This document shows positions 11,137 through 21,800 of a stretch of 64,000 nucleotides of DNA, piece by piece. The notes under the pieces were generated by a model. The model was not told the origin of the DNA, made no database searches, and worked only from the letters and a program-made list of their open reading frames with translations. The stretch lies in contig NMRA01000686.1 in NCBI GenBank assembly GCA_002633005.1, positions 69,845 through 133,844 of the forward strand, written 5' to 3'. Position numbers and translations under genes: made by a program. This DNA comes from Phoronis australis. Its lineage: Eukaryota; Phoronida; Phoronidae. Position 1 is the first letter of the stretch. Each line of letters starts with the position of its first letter.

Positions 11137-11672
11137 TATAGAATCTTCCGCGTCATGGCTCTGTTGTACACCTTCCTCTGTACACTGTAGCAAGTTTTTT
11201 AGCTTCAAATACTATAGCTCATCTGAATATCGATGGGTGGCGCAGCACTGAAAAAAACGTGGTGGTTAAAGCCACCACAGCCCCCTGTGGTCCATCGCCT
11301 ACAAACCATGTGCAGCGTAACACTGAAAAATTAGGGGCTATAGCCCCCTAGGCTCCTGTTGTGCGCCGCCCATGAATATTCTGTAGATTTCAGCCCAAAT
11401 TATAATAATGTACTTAACTAACGATTGCATAATTAAAACCATATGAATATATCCAATCATGTCATTGACCGTTACATGTTTGACTTGCTCTCATAAATTT
11501 CTAGAATCTTTAGTGTGATTTGATTCCAGGACCAAAGTAATAAACACCATCTAAAAGTAGATGGTGATGTTTAAATAACAAGTTTGACCCCATGGTTTAA
11601 AAGTACATAAGCACTGTTTTTGGGCACTTAAAAATAGATCTATCTTTGATAATAATAATATTTATTCTGACA
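11137..11672 (+). repeat. Dispersed repeat family R3, copy 1 (interrupted by a small MITE)
   Basis: Apart from the insertion at 11231-11374 the block is collinear with 56432-56820. Landmarks shared are the GAATCTTCC start, CACTGTAGCAAGT, ACTATAGC, GATTTCAGCCC, GACCCCATGRTTTAAAAGTACATA and AATATTTATTCTGACA. It adjoins a decayed LINE 3' end, so it could be part of a larger composite. No coding capacity is seen in it. Confidence 0.75.
11231..11374. mobile_element. 144-bp MITE with internal hairpins
   Basis: The ends are inverted: CGATGGGTGGCGCAGCAC at the left, GTGCGCCGCCCATG at the right. AATAT flanks both sides (11226-11230 and 11375-11379) as a likely target duplication. The equivalent place in the paralogous repeat at 56.5 kb lacks this sequence, so the block is an insertion. 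Inside are two perfect short hairpins, GTGGTGGTTAAAGCCACCAC and AGGGGCTATAGCCCCCT. Confidence 0.75.
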
Positions 11673-12265
11673 GACATCAAAACAGTATTGATCTATACAC
11701 TAGACAAGGCCGTCGTAGTGATTTGAGATCCTCCACCCCATATGCATTTCCTCCGTCGTTCAGTCAGGCAGTCAGAAGGTCTAGAGTCATGATGTGCCTC
11801 AACAACTGGAATTCTCTTCCAGTCTCTGTGAAATAAAGCAACTCTTTTACGAGTATAAAAATAATTTTAGAACTGTTTTTCATAACACCCTTGACTAAAT
11901 TCTTCCTCCCCAGCGATAACGAAATGGCATTGTACAGATCAAGATGTGGCCTTTTCCTCAACTCTGACAAGTTCAGGCACAACTTTAGTAATGTCTCTCC
12001 AAACTGTAAATGTGGTGACCATCAATCTTATCCTCATATTTTCTTCAAATGTCCCCTCATCGAATATCTGAGAGACTCAATCTTTCGTGCACTCAATGAA
12101 AACCAATCAATTGCTAACGCTCTCAGTTCTAGTAATAATATCCCTACTAGAGTTAAATTATTACTGAATGGTAGTCCTAACCTTGACCTCGTTCTCAACG
12201 AATCCCTCCTAAGCAACGTCAGTAATTTTTTTAGTATCGTTTATCACTATTGTTGCGTCTGATTT
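11673..12265 (+). pseudogene. LINE (CR1/L2-like) C-terminal fragment with CCHC knuckle
   Basis: The frame can be followed from RRSDLRSSTPYAFPPSF through WNSLPVSVK, a stop at about 11834, SNSFTSIK, and on to LYRSRCGLFLNSDKFRHNF, then CKCGDHQSYPHIFFKCP. The WN-x-LP block and the CxCxxxxxxxHxxxxC knuckle are the usual C-terminal end of CR1/L2-type non-LTR retrotransposon ORF2. One in-frame stop breaks it. The reverse transcriptase itself is not present upstream, so the copy is 5'-truncated or was overwritten. AT-rich sequence to about 12490 may be its 3' UTR. Confidence 0.7.
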
Positions 12266-14056
12266 CCATTCAAGAATCTGTACATATTTTTGTTTTTTAT
12301 ATTTGTAATAGCAAATCTACATGTAAGCATTAGAATACTTATATTAGATACTACTTAATTGTATATCCCTCTATGTATATTAGTTTCATTTATGAATTGT
12401 TTAAATCCCAGATATAGTGCTTCGCGATTTCTGGGTTTGTCATTACATGTATTTCTTTGTATGTTCTTTGTATTCTTCGATAAATATATATCACTTTAAA
12501 AAATCGGCAATATAATGGACATAAGATTTTTGCCGAATAGTTGAGACGAACCCAATATTTCCCATTTGTTTTATCTGAAGTTGCCACCTTCATCGTCGTG
12601 ATTACTAATCCGCCATTTCGACATCTGCAATAACGGCATGTCGGCCAGATGGTGAAGTCCGTATTCATTTCTTAAGCAATTAAACACTGTCCAGCTCCTT
12701 CCACTAGGAGCTTCATACACAAACAGTGGAATTTAATTAGATCTGCTGCTCCACTGTGTAATCCACCATCACAGCTTGTATGCGTTGTGTTACGGTATTT
12801 CCTCATTATGGCCAGACGGGCTTAAAGTTAACGTTCAATTTAGTCTGACGGGCGACAATTTACGTTTTATTTTCAACTTCAATTCCATCCTGGACTAGGT
12901 ATTCTGGGTATTTGAAATAGTAAGTTATTTATGCTTGGTCGTCTCGATAGGAAATGTTTTAATCAGTCGTGAGGAACAAATTGATCGACAACATGTAACA
13001 TTATCTTAGGCAGTGTGTGGAGCACAGAGTCCTATTTCAAAACGAATATCTTTTTAAAATTGAACTACAAGGACCAACATCTAATCCAAATATGTCGATG
13101 ATCTAATTGTTGTTAACTGGTAAAAGACCGTCCAGTCTTTTACGTCTTTTGGTTACTTTACTATACACTAACCTAAGCGATGAAAGCGAGAGTAGGCTCG
13201 TCATATGGGGCATGCTGATCATTTTGTTTTACAAAAAAATATTCGAAAAAGTCTGATTAGGTTGCATTTAACGCAAACCATTGCATACATTGTAGGTTTG
13301 TTTTCGGTTACTGCTGACGGTAACCTTGTAATGCTGTGACTGACAGTTCGAGCAAAAAATCGAAGTGAGAATTTCCAACTATCCGACCGCCAGTTTTCAG
13401 TTTGCTCATGATGTTTACTAATGGTTACAGCCGTGCAAAAGTCATGTTTGAATTTTGTGACAAACTACGACAAAAATACGGATGCATTTCGTTAAGGCCT
13501 TCTACAGACCCACTGCCACAGATGTCGGTTTATTTTAACTGCCCCAGATCGGCCAGCTTACCTACTTGATCGGCGACATTTAGAAGGATGTGTAATGTTT
13601 TTGTAACTGTGCAATTGCAATGGTGACTCCACTAGTTTCCGCCATTTTCTATAATGAAAACAAAATTTTCGTCTACAGGTGTGGTCACCTGGCTTGTTAA
13701 TTCGCGTTTAGACCTTGATCCCACTGGTCACCCGCTATTTAATCTAGGAAAACTGAAACTAAACTAAAATTTGGAAGTCAACAAAAACTTCGAGGGGAAT
13801 GTCGGGACAATTGTTGTCTGACGTTGATCGTTGCATTCGCGACTTCGTGGCGACTTGAAATTTTATTCAGGTTATCAAATACAATCTGAGGTCACATTTG
13901 CCGTCTACAGGTTGCCAAATCGAGCTCTGTTGAATAGCAGGCTCATACGTAACCTGTCGATGGAAGTCATTTCTTTCACGCACACTTCGAGTTTCAAAAT
14001 ATTGCTTTGTGAGTGTTTAAAAATCAGAACTTTTGAGAACCATCTCATCTTTTTAG
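12266..14056. other. Probable LINE 3' UTR, then intronic DNA with nothing recognised
   Basis: The first 200 bases are AT-rich and continuous with the LINE fragment. The rest lies between SEA-type gene exons and shows no clear domain. A tiny exon-like block (TTTTATTCAG|GTTATC...CTACAG|GTTGCC near 13869-13908) was seen but cannot be supported. Confidence 0.35.
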
Positions 14057-14251
14057 AGAACGGTGGCTCCTCACTAAAGGTTAGGTTTCGTCTTCTGCCG
14101 AATGATCCAACTGCCTTGACGTCGACATCAACTTTAAAGGCTGTTACCGAGCTCATGAGATCGATCAAGGGTGGTATGGCTTTGAGAGATCCCGATCAGA
14201 GGCTTTTACTAGTCCTACCGAAAACGTTGCTAATCATCCCACAGCGTGCTT
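14057..14251 (+). CDS. SEA-like exon (exon c)
   Basis: The 195-nt exon is bounded by a CATCTTTTTAG acceptor and a GCTT|GTAAGT donor and is phase 1 on both sides, the same phase as the exons at 5179 and 6012. Its start, ENGGSSLKVRFRLLPNDP, again follows the SEA second-half pattern (N-G-S-x-x-V-x-F) and is followed by a helix, LKAVTELMRSIKGG. The end is LLLVLPKTLLIIPQRA. The repeated SEA-like unit and matched phases suggest it belongs to the same gene as exons a and b, although 7.9 kb of repeats separates them and missing exons are likely. Confidence 0.55.
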
Positions 14252-14740
14252 GTAAGTATTGGTGGTGTACGGTATGTGTGTGTTATAACCAATTAGTTGC
14301 ACAGAGCAGTATTGTCAGTATTGCGTCTGTGCGATAAGGCTCTCAAGACGAATCTGACTTATGGACCAGTATGAACATTTGCTGGATTTCACGAAACAAG
14401 ATTGCGCTACTTTTTGAGAAAACGATAGACTCTCATAAGCAACCATGAGATCGCCAAGTAGTTGAAAATACATGTATGATTCGCTGGGTGGTCAGGTGGC
14501 ATGTACAGAAAGTTCATGAAAACAGGAGTTTTGGTTTTAAATCTCATACTGTTGTTTGTCAGCGTCACCCACCAGGACACTTAAAATAAGGGCTCAAAAT
14601 AAAGCGTTGGGATTAGACCGACCACACGTGTCGCTTGAAAACGAAATATTTGGATAGAGCTCTGAGGTATCCTAGGACTTCACGTGCAAGCCAGAATTAA
14701 ATCGTCGGCAGGTTGTATACAATGATGTATTTTATTCCAG

Positions 14741-14937
14741 ATCGTCGGGAAGACGAAACGTTCACAATCGACAATCGTAAAGAAGTGTTAACAGGAGATA
14801 AAGACGAGGAAGAATATAAGGCTGGCGAACGAAAAACTAATGGCGCTGCTATGAGGAAAGGGCTCCATGTACCATGGCTTGCATTTGGATTCGGAATTCT
14901 GGCAATGGCAAACACGCTGCATCAACACACGGATTAG
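14741..14937 (+). CDS. Terminal exon of the SEA-type gene (exon d)
   Basis: A TTTTATTCCAG acceptor opens the exon. The split codon from 14251 is completed in frame (T+AT), and the frame runs to TAG at 14935-14937. The encoded 65 residues are highly charged at first (RREDETFTIDNRKEV, GDKDEEEYKAGERK), then turn less polar (LHVPWLAFGFGILAMANTL) and end HQHTD. The short apolar stretch is weak for a membrane segment. A consensus AATAAA was not seen within the next 300 bases. If the phase match is a coincidence, this would be an unrelated open frame. Confidence 0.5.
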
Positions 14938-15837
14938 AACAATTGACAAAGGAATGCTGGACGACATGGAAACTTTAGTCAGACTGAGGAAAGATGCAAT
15001 TGAATAAGAATTCACCTAAAACGCCCTGTAATAGAACACCAACTATAGATGAATATAACAAAAAGTAAACGTCACAGCACCAGTCGCTTCATCTTTGCCT
15101 AACCAGTAAAGTCGCGGCTTGTATTATTGTCTCTTTACTATTGGAGTTTTTGAAGAAGGCATCAGTTGACACACAGTAAAAGAAACAGATACCAGACCTA
15201 CGTCTTAGGTAGAAGCAAGGCTTTTCTCATGAAAATTGAAGTGTGACTTAAGTTAGAGGTTGGTCATACGCTCTACACGGCTATTTCTGCTAAAACAACT
15301 AAAGCTCACTTCAGCAAAAGTAGAGTCCCTTAGAATATGCTCTTAACTGAATGTTAGTTACTAAGGGTAATTTGTACGTCCGTCTCTATATTGTTTTGGG
15401 CCCATAAGTACTAGATTGCATGAATGAAGTTTGAAATGGGAGCTAAGACCAAAGTCCTGCCAATCGTGTTACGTCACTTTCATGATTACTCAAACCGTGT
15501 CCAAAACGGTCCAACACAGATAAAAGATTTTGATCCCCAATCGCATCATGTATGGCGTCACCTGGTAAAAGGAATGCCAAAACTTCATGTCGTAACAAGA
15601 CAACATTTCAAACCAAAGCCGTCTTCCCCAAACAATGAAACACAGTTTAAAGCATTTGACTTTTGATCTGCTACATTTTTTTAAAACTTTATTCGTTCTC
15701 ACAGCCAAGATTATCGCTGGTCTGCACGCATCCTGTAGGCCCCAGCAGGTGACCGAGTAAACACAAGTCTGGAAAAGGTTTCTACCTGTCTAGTAGTTGA
15801 ACGCGGCACTTCCTCCTAACCGCGCAGCCTTGCGTGA
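14938..15837. other. 3' flank of the SEA-type gene; no gene recognised
   Basis: Possible 3' UTR at first, then anonymous DNA. The paired open frames at 15424-15708 overlap on opposite strands and show no motif. Confidence 0.35.
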
Positions 15838-16155
15838 CATTAGGAGAATATAATGGATTTGAAAAGAAATTCGACGCATTCAGCTTTGTCGGTTTTATTG
15901 AATCCTGTTATTTCGTTATAAAGTGACGTTATCACGGTGGGTAGTGTTTCCATAGGAGTTTATTTGGCTACCAGCCTGACCTTACACTAAAGCATCACCT
16001 TTGTTGTCCGCTACATGTGTTTGTAGCTGCATTTATCGGAGAACATTTAGAATTCATTTTGAACGACAGACTATGGACAACAGATTCTTAGCACTGACAT
16101 TTTCTCTGGAATATAGCAAAGGAGGCACCACCCCCCTTGTAAGATACTTTACGTT
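15838..16155 (+). repeat. Dispersed repeat family R1, uninterrupted copy
   Basis: The block aligns with 6412-6553 plus 6864-7098 and lacks the MITE found there. It ends at the single N at 16155, so its right border may be an assembly effect rather than the true end. Confidence 0.65.
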
Positions 16156-17384
16156 NCCCCCCACATTACCGATGTCATCTCCTGATTAGTGTTTTGTGAC
16201 GGGGAACAGTTGCATCTTTTTTACTGTTAAGTACAACGAAAAATAATGTTGGCACTCCAAAGTTGTTCGAAGTCTTCTAATTGGTATAATTCTTGGAATC
16301 GTAAGCACGTTTAACAATGTTACAGGTCGGGTAATTTCACAATTAAATTTTAGTGATATCTGATTTTGTCATCTGCATGCTAAAACGATATTGCTATGGC
16401 ATCTGCAATTCTGACAGCCGGTATGCAGCTAGAGAGGGACATTTTGTCACCTTTCGGTCATTTCCCAAACCGAAAACTCATCTCGAGCGGTTAAATCTAT
16501 GAATTGAGCTCCATGGGCGGCCACACGTACAGATCAACGAAGCAATGTTGCGTGAGTATCCCCAGGCTAGACATAAGTTTGCCGGCTGTAGAGTAGGTCT
16601 GTCGGCGTCATATGGCTTAGCACCTGCTTGATCCCAGCACTGACACAGGCACTAGCCCCAACGGTAGTTTATGACAATTTAATATAATGGACATCGTTTT
16701 TTTTTGTAGCAAAAGTGACAAACAATTTTTATTTTCGTTTGTTATGCGTATACCGTATGCTGGTGCCCAACTGAACTTTCCTCCAAAAATTGACATATTT
16801 GATCGGCGTACAGGATTACCGACATAAAAACCTTGTTTGAGCGGATGCCACGAAAAAATAAACAGGTAAAATTATTTTTGTTGAGAACGTCTAGTTTACA
16901 CTTGTCTATAGTTTGACAGAGCTCCTTTTGCAGTTGTTCTAACACGACATTTGAATTTATGAAGCATTAAGATTTTTTTGTAAATAGCCATTTTTTGTTT
17001 TTGGGTGCCAGTGTCTGCCCTTTTGTAACCATGCCACAACTTAGTGAGCTTTTGTAATCATTCAACAACGTGGTGATAATGCTACTTTTCAAATTAACTG
17101 AAAGCTACTATAAAGTAATGAAACTACAAAAAATACTTGTGAATTTCACCAGAAGCTAGGTCTAATTTAAATGTCTTAATGGAGCCACATGACCGGTTTT
17201 TGGCATATCAAAGTTTTGAATTTAGACCACTTTCGGCAACAAAATTAGTTTCATTTTGTTCTGTACTTGGATTAAATGTGACCTCTGGGAAAGGGAGAAA
17301 CAATGTTAAGTGGTCAATTTTTGAAAGCTAAAGTTAGTACTTGGAATGCTAAAATTCAAAACTGATTAGTTGTTGGTATTGTCA
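16156..17384. other. No gene recognised
   Basis: AT-rich DNA with no exon, repeat pair or RNA structure I can support. Confidence 0.4.
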
Positions 17385-17389
17385 TAGAC

Positions 17390-17470
17390 CATAGGTGGTG
17401 TAGTGGTAAAGCATGCTCGCTCTATTCGCTTGGTAGTGACGCACAACTTGTGAGTTCGAGTTTCTGGTAT
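17390..17470 (+). repeat. tRNA-derived SINE head
   Basis: GGTGTAGTGGTAAAGCATGC resembles an A box and TGTGAGTTCGAGTTTC a B box, at the spacing of a polymerase III internal promoter. The sequence continues into a T-rich part and a GC-rich inverted stretch (about 17571-17612), which may be the SINE body. The same A-box string, GGTGGTGTAGTGGTAAAG, appears on the minus strand near 21778-21797. Confidence 0.5.
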
Positions 17471-17671
17471 CTTGCATTTTTCCTGTTTTCCACGTTCTGT
17501 TAATTTTATTTTTTTTGCTTTTTTCTTGGATAATACTTGATTTTAGAGGAAAAAACAGAAAAAATTTCCAGAGCGGGAGGGGGGGCAAACCCTCCTCCCG
17601 ACCTCCCCCATTCGGTGCTATGCGCATCTACAATCGTGGTTTGCGCAAATGCTTATAGCCGGACAAAATGT

Positions 17672-17850
17672 TGAAACTTAATTTTATTTGTTAAAACTTA
17701 AGTTTTAAACATGAAAAAACTTAAGTTTTCTGAAAAACTTAAGTTCTCTGAAAAACTTAACCTCTAAAACTTAAGTTATTTTCCAAAAACTTAATTTTGT
17801 TCGCCAAAAACTTAAGTTTGCAGCGAAAAACTTAAGTTCATTTTTAAAAG
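17672..17850. repeat. Degenerate array of the palindrome AAAACTTAAGTTTT (array 1)
   Basis: About ten copies of AAAACTTAAGTTTT or its variants (AACTTAAGTT core) are spaced by 3-10 variable bases. The unit is its own reverse complement, so the array has no strand. It directly adjoins the left end of a sequence block that also occurs at 41.8 kb next to more of the same arrays. Confidence 0.85.
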
Positions 17851-17865
17851 GGCTCACATACATGT

Positions 17866-18955
17866 ACAGACATGCCGACATGGATTCATTCTGTGTGAGA
17901 AATTATCTAAACTTCTTAACGCGTAATATACTTCTGGAGGTCCATCAGAGGAAGCCATAACGTTCACATGAGGCTAATACTCTATTAAAGTTATGTCCTC
18001 TGAGGTTGTGTCAGTGAGCATCAATGCAAGGGGGGACTACCAAGGCAAAGTGTAATCATTTCCCAAGTTGGGAATATTGGCATTCGTTTTTTGTGCTTAC
18101 GTCTATGTTCGTAGTAATTCTTGGAAGCTCCTGATTTTGAAATCTCATATCACTACATGTCAATAATTTGCAAGATTCACTTGCCTCATCCACGCACCCA
18201 TCCTAAAATATGGGGGGTTCTCAAATTTTGGGCATGTTGACCTTTTACTAGGCTATACAACGTGCCCTAACCAAGCTGTCACTCTTAGACCTGGAGGCTC
18301 ACACCATTATCTTTACCACCGATTCCATGGCAGTGTTGATGAAAGTTCAATCTGGAAACCTCCCAGGCAACAGGGGTGTCTTCCGATCACGCCACCCTCA
18401 TCATGTAGTGATCTGGTCTTTCGTACCTGGCCACGCCGGTGTCTTGATTAATGAGCGTAAAGATTACCTCGCTGGCTCATGCACCACCAACCAACCCCTC
18501 TACTTATATTCAGCTGACGTTAATCTGCTGGCCCGCAAACGCAACCTCCAGCAGACTGCATCCCAACTGGCTGAGTTCAATGATGGCAGCCGACTGCTCG
18601 AAGCCGGTATTATTTATGACCATGCTGCGAAGAGTCACAAGAAGAGCAGTGCCCGAGTGCTGTCAAATAAAATGCTTACAGGCAACGTCAGCCCTGGAGT
18701 TCTGCGCCCTGGAGTTCTGCCTGTCACGGGGATGTTCTGGGGAGGGGAATAATGCACCAGCATATCCCCAATGATCCTGTCCGTGACAGGTATTACAGGT
18801 ATTACAGGTATTACTAAAAAAACGGGATATGTTCAGAGCTGTGCACAGTGCATTCCTGAATTACAGCTTTTTAGTGGAATTGTGTCTCGTTTTCTCAGTT
18901 TTTTTGTTTCTATGAGGCTGAACTTTTCATGCCCACTATGGTGGACGTGTGGATG
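17866..18955 (+). repeat. Dispersed repeat family R4, copy 1 (interrupted by a LINE)
   Basis: The parts 17866-18250 and 18811-18955 are collinear with 41798-42283, including GACATGGAYTCATTCTGTGTG, AACGCGTAATATACTTCTGG, GAGGTTGTGTCAGTGAGCAT and CAGAGCTGTGCACAGTGC. The AACTTAAG arrays accompany both copies, so block and array may form one element. No coding capacity was seen in the block itself. Confidence 0.8.
18251..18810 (+). mobile_element. 5'-truncated RNase H-bearing LINE insertion with target duplication
   Basis: The 560-bp insert interrupts a repeat whose uninterrupted version is at 42.18 kb. TTACTA flanks it on both sides (18245-18250 and 18811-18816). Reading in frame from 18252 gives AIQRALTKLSLLDLE, then TTDSMAVLMKVQSG and WSFVPGHAGVLINERKDYLAG. 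These are the RNase H landmarks TDS and W-x-PGH-x-G-x-x-x-NE-x-x-D-x-LA. The frame runs to a stop at 18750-18752. The 3' end is three copies of a TATTACAGG-like unit, a microsatellite tail as in I-group LINEs. RNase H removes the RNA strand during element replication; RT is missing because of the 5' truncation. Confidence 0.85.
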
Positions 18956-21734
18956 TTGGCCAGGTTACGGAATGTTTTCATTAAAAATTAAAATATTTTA
19001 CATCTTTATTTATTCGCTTAATGCATTATTCAGACCACAACATTAGCTTACAAAAATTAGTCATATTTGAAAAGTTGATCGTTTTTCAAATAGATCATTT
19101 ATGAAATTAATGCCACTTACATTCCACTTTACTTTAATCATGTTTTCCACCAATGAGAGCGAATTCAAACATAAAGGAAGATAAGTTTTACGTTTGCTCG
19201 TCTTAGTATTGATTTAAATTCAGCTGAAAAAGCAGACACACTTCCAAGAGCGATTTATGTAATTTGCGCTACTAAGTCATATGTATAGGCTCCTCCTAAA
19301 ATACCAATTTACATCGCCCAGTAAGCTTGGACTAAGGAGGGTTTCTTTTCATGCCGTACGTCTAAGTCATGTCACTTATGTTTTTTTGCAATTTTGCCCC
19401 GGTTGTCACTCCAGATTAAGCCAAGGAAAATATTTCATTAATAATCATGTGTTAGCAGTGCTGTGTTAATGACGTAGTAGAGGTAGCATATGCGACGGAC
19501 ACCGCAGTTTTGTCGCTCCGAGCTCAAAGGGTATTTAGAGGCACCAATATCATAAATGTATACCTTTTTCTACGCCTATGAAAGTACTGAGACCTGAGGT
19601 GATGCAAACTTGGAAACTTGTGTTGGGCGGCCATCGTTTTTGTGAAGTCAAGGTGGCGGTGTTCACAATATTCCAGGGGCTAGTGTTGATCAAAGCTTAA
19701 GCGCGCACACAAAACCCGTGCCATTACAAGTGCACACACTCAACGCGGCATCCAATGACTTGAAATCAATCTTGAATTAACCGTGAAGGATTTTGTAAAA
19801 TTACGAGCGGCAAAGTCTGCTAAACTTGCGCAAAACGTGTATACCTGGTCACGTTGACATTCTTGAAATGTTGACGTCCAGCTAAAGCGCGGGACCCCTG
19901 ATTAGCGAACTGTGATTGAATTATCGTGATATTTTACACGTCGAACAACAGCTTTCATTACACGGGTAACAATAGTTACAGTATGAGTCAACACACGTTG
20001 AAAGAAGAAGTACACTTCAAGCATTGAGGCTGAACCCAGATTTTCCAGGTACGGTGAATCAAGTACATGTATATGAAGGTCCTAGCTGGCGACGCAAACA
20101 TTCCAGCACAGCGTAAGGCCTTATGGTCCACTGGAGTGAGAACACATGTGCGATGTTTATAGATCTTTAATGACATTTTGTCGAAAATCACAAAAAATCC
20201 TAACTTTAAAAACAAATTTAATATTTTAAAGACGTGTCGTAATTCATTTCCGGAGGTTTGGCTGATTGAGAACTATTTTTGCGAAAAGCTAGCGATTGTT
20301 GTATATGGAGCCAACAGCAATCTGGCTGGAAGGGAAACGCAGCCTAGCTTAAGACATGTGATAACTTGTAGCTAAGGATATCTCGACCCACTTGTTGAAC
20401 CCCAAACTCCGTTTGAGAACTTTAAAAGCATAGTGTTCTTAAGTTTTAAGAGAGAACTTGTTTGCTACTCTGACAAAACGCCGAGGTTACGAAAGTGTGC
20501 AGAGCAGTAGGGCCTGAACTTTGGATCACTTCCGAAGCTTCAAATTTAAATAGTCTCGGAAAATATGCTCAATACTTTGTGGAAAGTCTAGCTGACGAAT
20601 TACTTGTAGTTTAGCTTTGTGGACTGCTGAAAACCAAGCCAAGATCCAATGGAGATGAAAATGTATCGGTATGTAACTGAAAACAGTTGGAACGCTGTTT
20701 TTCAAAAGATGTAATAGTCATTTCTTAAAAGAATATACAAGTGTCTCATTGTCAATCATTTTCACTGAGATTGTTGTTGATAACCCTCTGTTCTGCTTTA
20801 AGTCAAAGGTCAGTTTAAACTAATTATGTACTTTTTTCATCGACAGTGTTTTCTTTAGTCGGAAATATTTTGTTTACACATTTGTGTTTGAAAGTATTAA
20901 ATTTACAAGCAAGGGCTTAGGAATATTGCTGCCTTGCTTGATTTTTATGAAAGGCTTCTTCCAATGTTTTTAAATTGATCGATGCAAAGATGTGTCCCAC
21001 ATTGTTAACACAAAAGTACAAGAAGGTTCTGATGTCTTTCGATTCTGCTATCCTTAGCTTGATGACGCATTCACCGCCTGGTCTCGAAATACATGTACGC
21101 TTGTGCGCGTCTCCGTGTGTGTGTCAAGTATTATAATTGTTACTACAGTGATAGTATTTCACTTACATGTATACTGACAATAATTTCATGGAAACCGTCA
21201 GCGACGCAACAGACGTGTCACACTTTATATTGATGTTGGCAAGGCAACTCGAAAATTGTGAGAATTGAAAAAAATGACGGATGTACTAGTTGCCTTCTTT
21301 TCTTAGTTGCCGTATGACTGAGATTGTATAAGCATTACATGCTAGCATGCTAATTACATCATTTTTGGCCGAAGTACGATTTGAAAACGGACAATTGCCG
21401 CACAAATAAAGAAGTTCGTGTTAACTTTGATTGTGCGGCTATGCTGTTCTTGAACCTGCTTAGGGTGAGACATTGACCACTTCAGTACAGACCACAAGTA
21501 TTACAGATAAAACGACTCGGAATTCCTCCCCATGACGGCTAGGCGCAAGCCGAACTCATCGTCAGCCAGATGCCCTCCCTCGTTTTGACGAGAATGAAGT
21601 GGGACTGGCGCGAAAGTTAGTGCGGTGGCTCAGCTATTGTATAGTGAGATTTATACCACAATATTAGCCTCGAATGGTAGATACAACCGTGTAATAACCT
21701 ATACTGTCTTCTCACTAGTGAGATAACAATAATA
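18956..21734. other. No gene recognised
   Basis: Anonymous AT-rich DNA. Open frames of 60-75 codons on both strands show no motif and no matching splice borders. Confidence 0.4.
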
Positions 21735-21771
21735 ATTTGGCGCGAAACCGAGGCCTCAAGAGTTTCGAGTC

Positions 21772-21800
21772 GCCGACTTTACCACTACACCACTGGCGTC
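21772..21800 (-). repeat. Short tRNA-like (SINE) fragment
   Basis: On the minus strand CAGTGGTGTAGTGGTAAAG repeats the A-box string of the SINE at 17390. A CGACTCGAAACTC motif follows closely, too near for an intact B box. It is probably a small relic of the same SINE family. Confidence 0.3.

Noticed and set aside
18771-19046. A 91-codon frame starting MILSVTGITGITGITK
   Set aside because: Its start translates the TATTACAGG tail of the LINE insertion and the rest is repeat R4.
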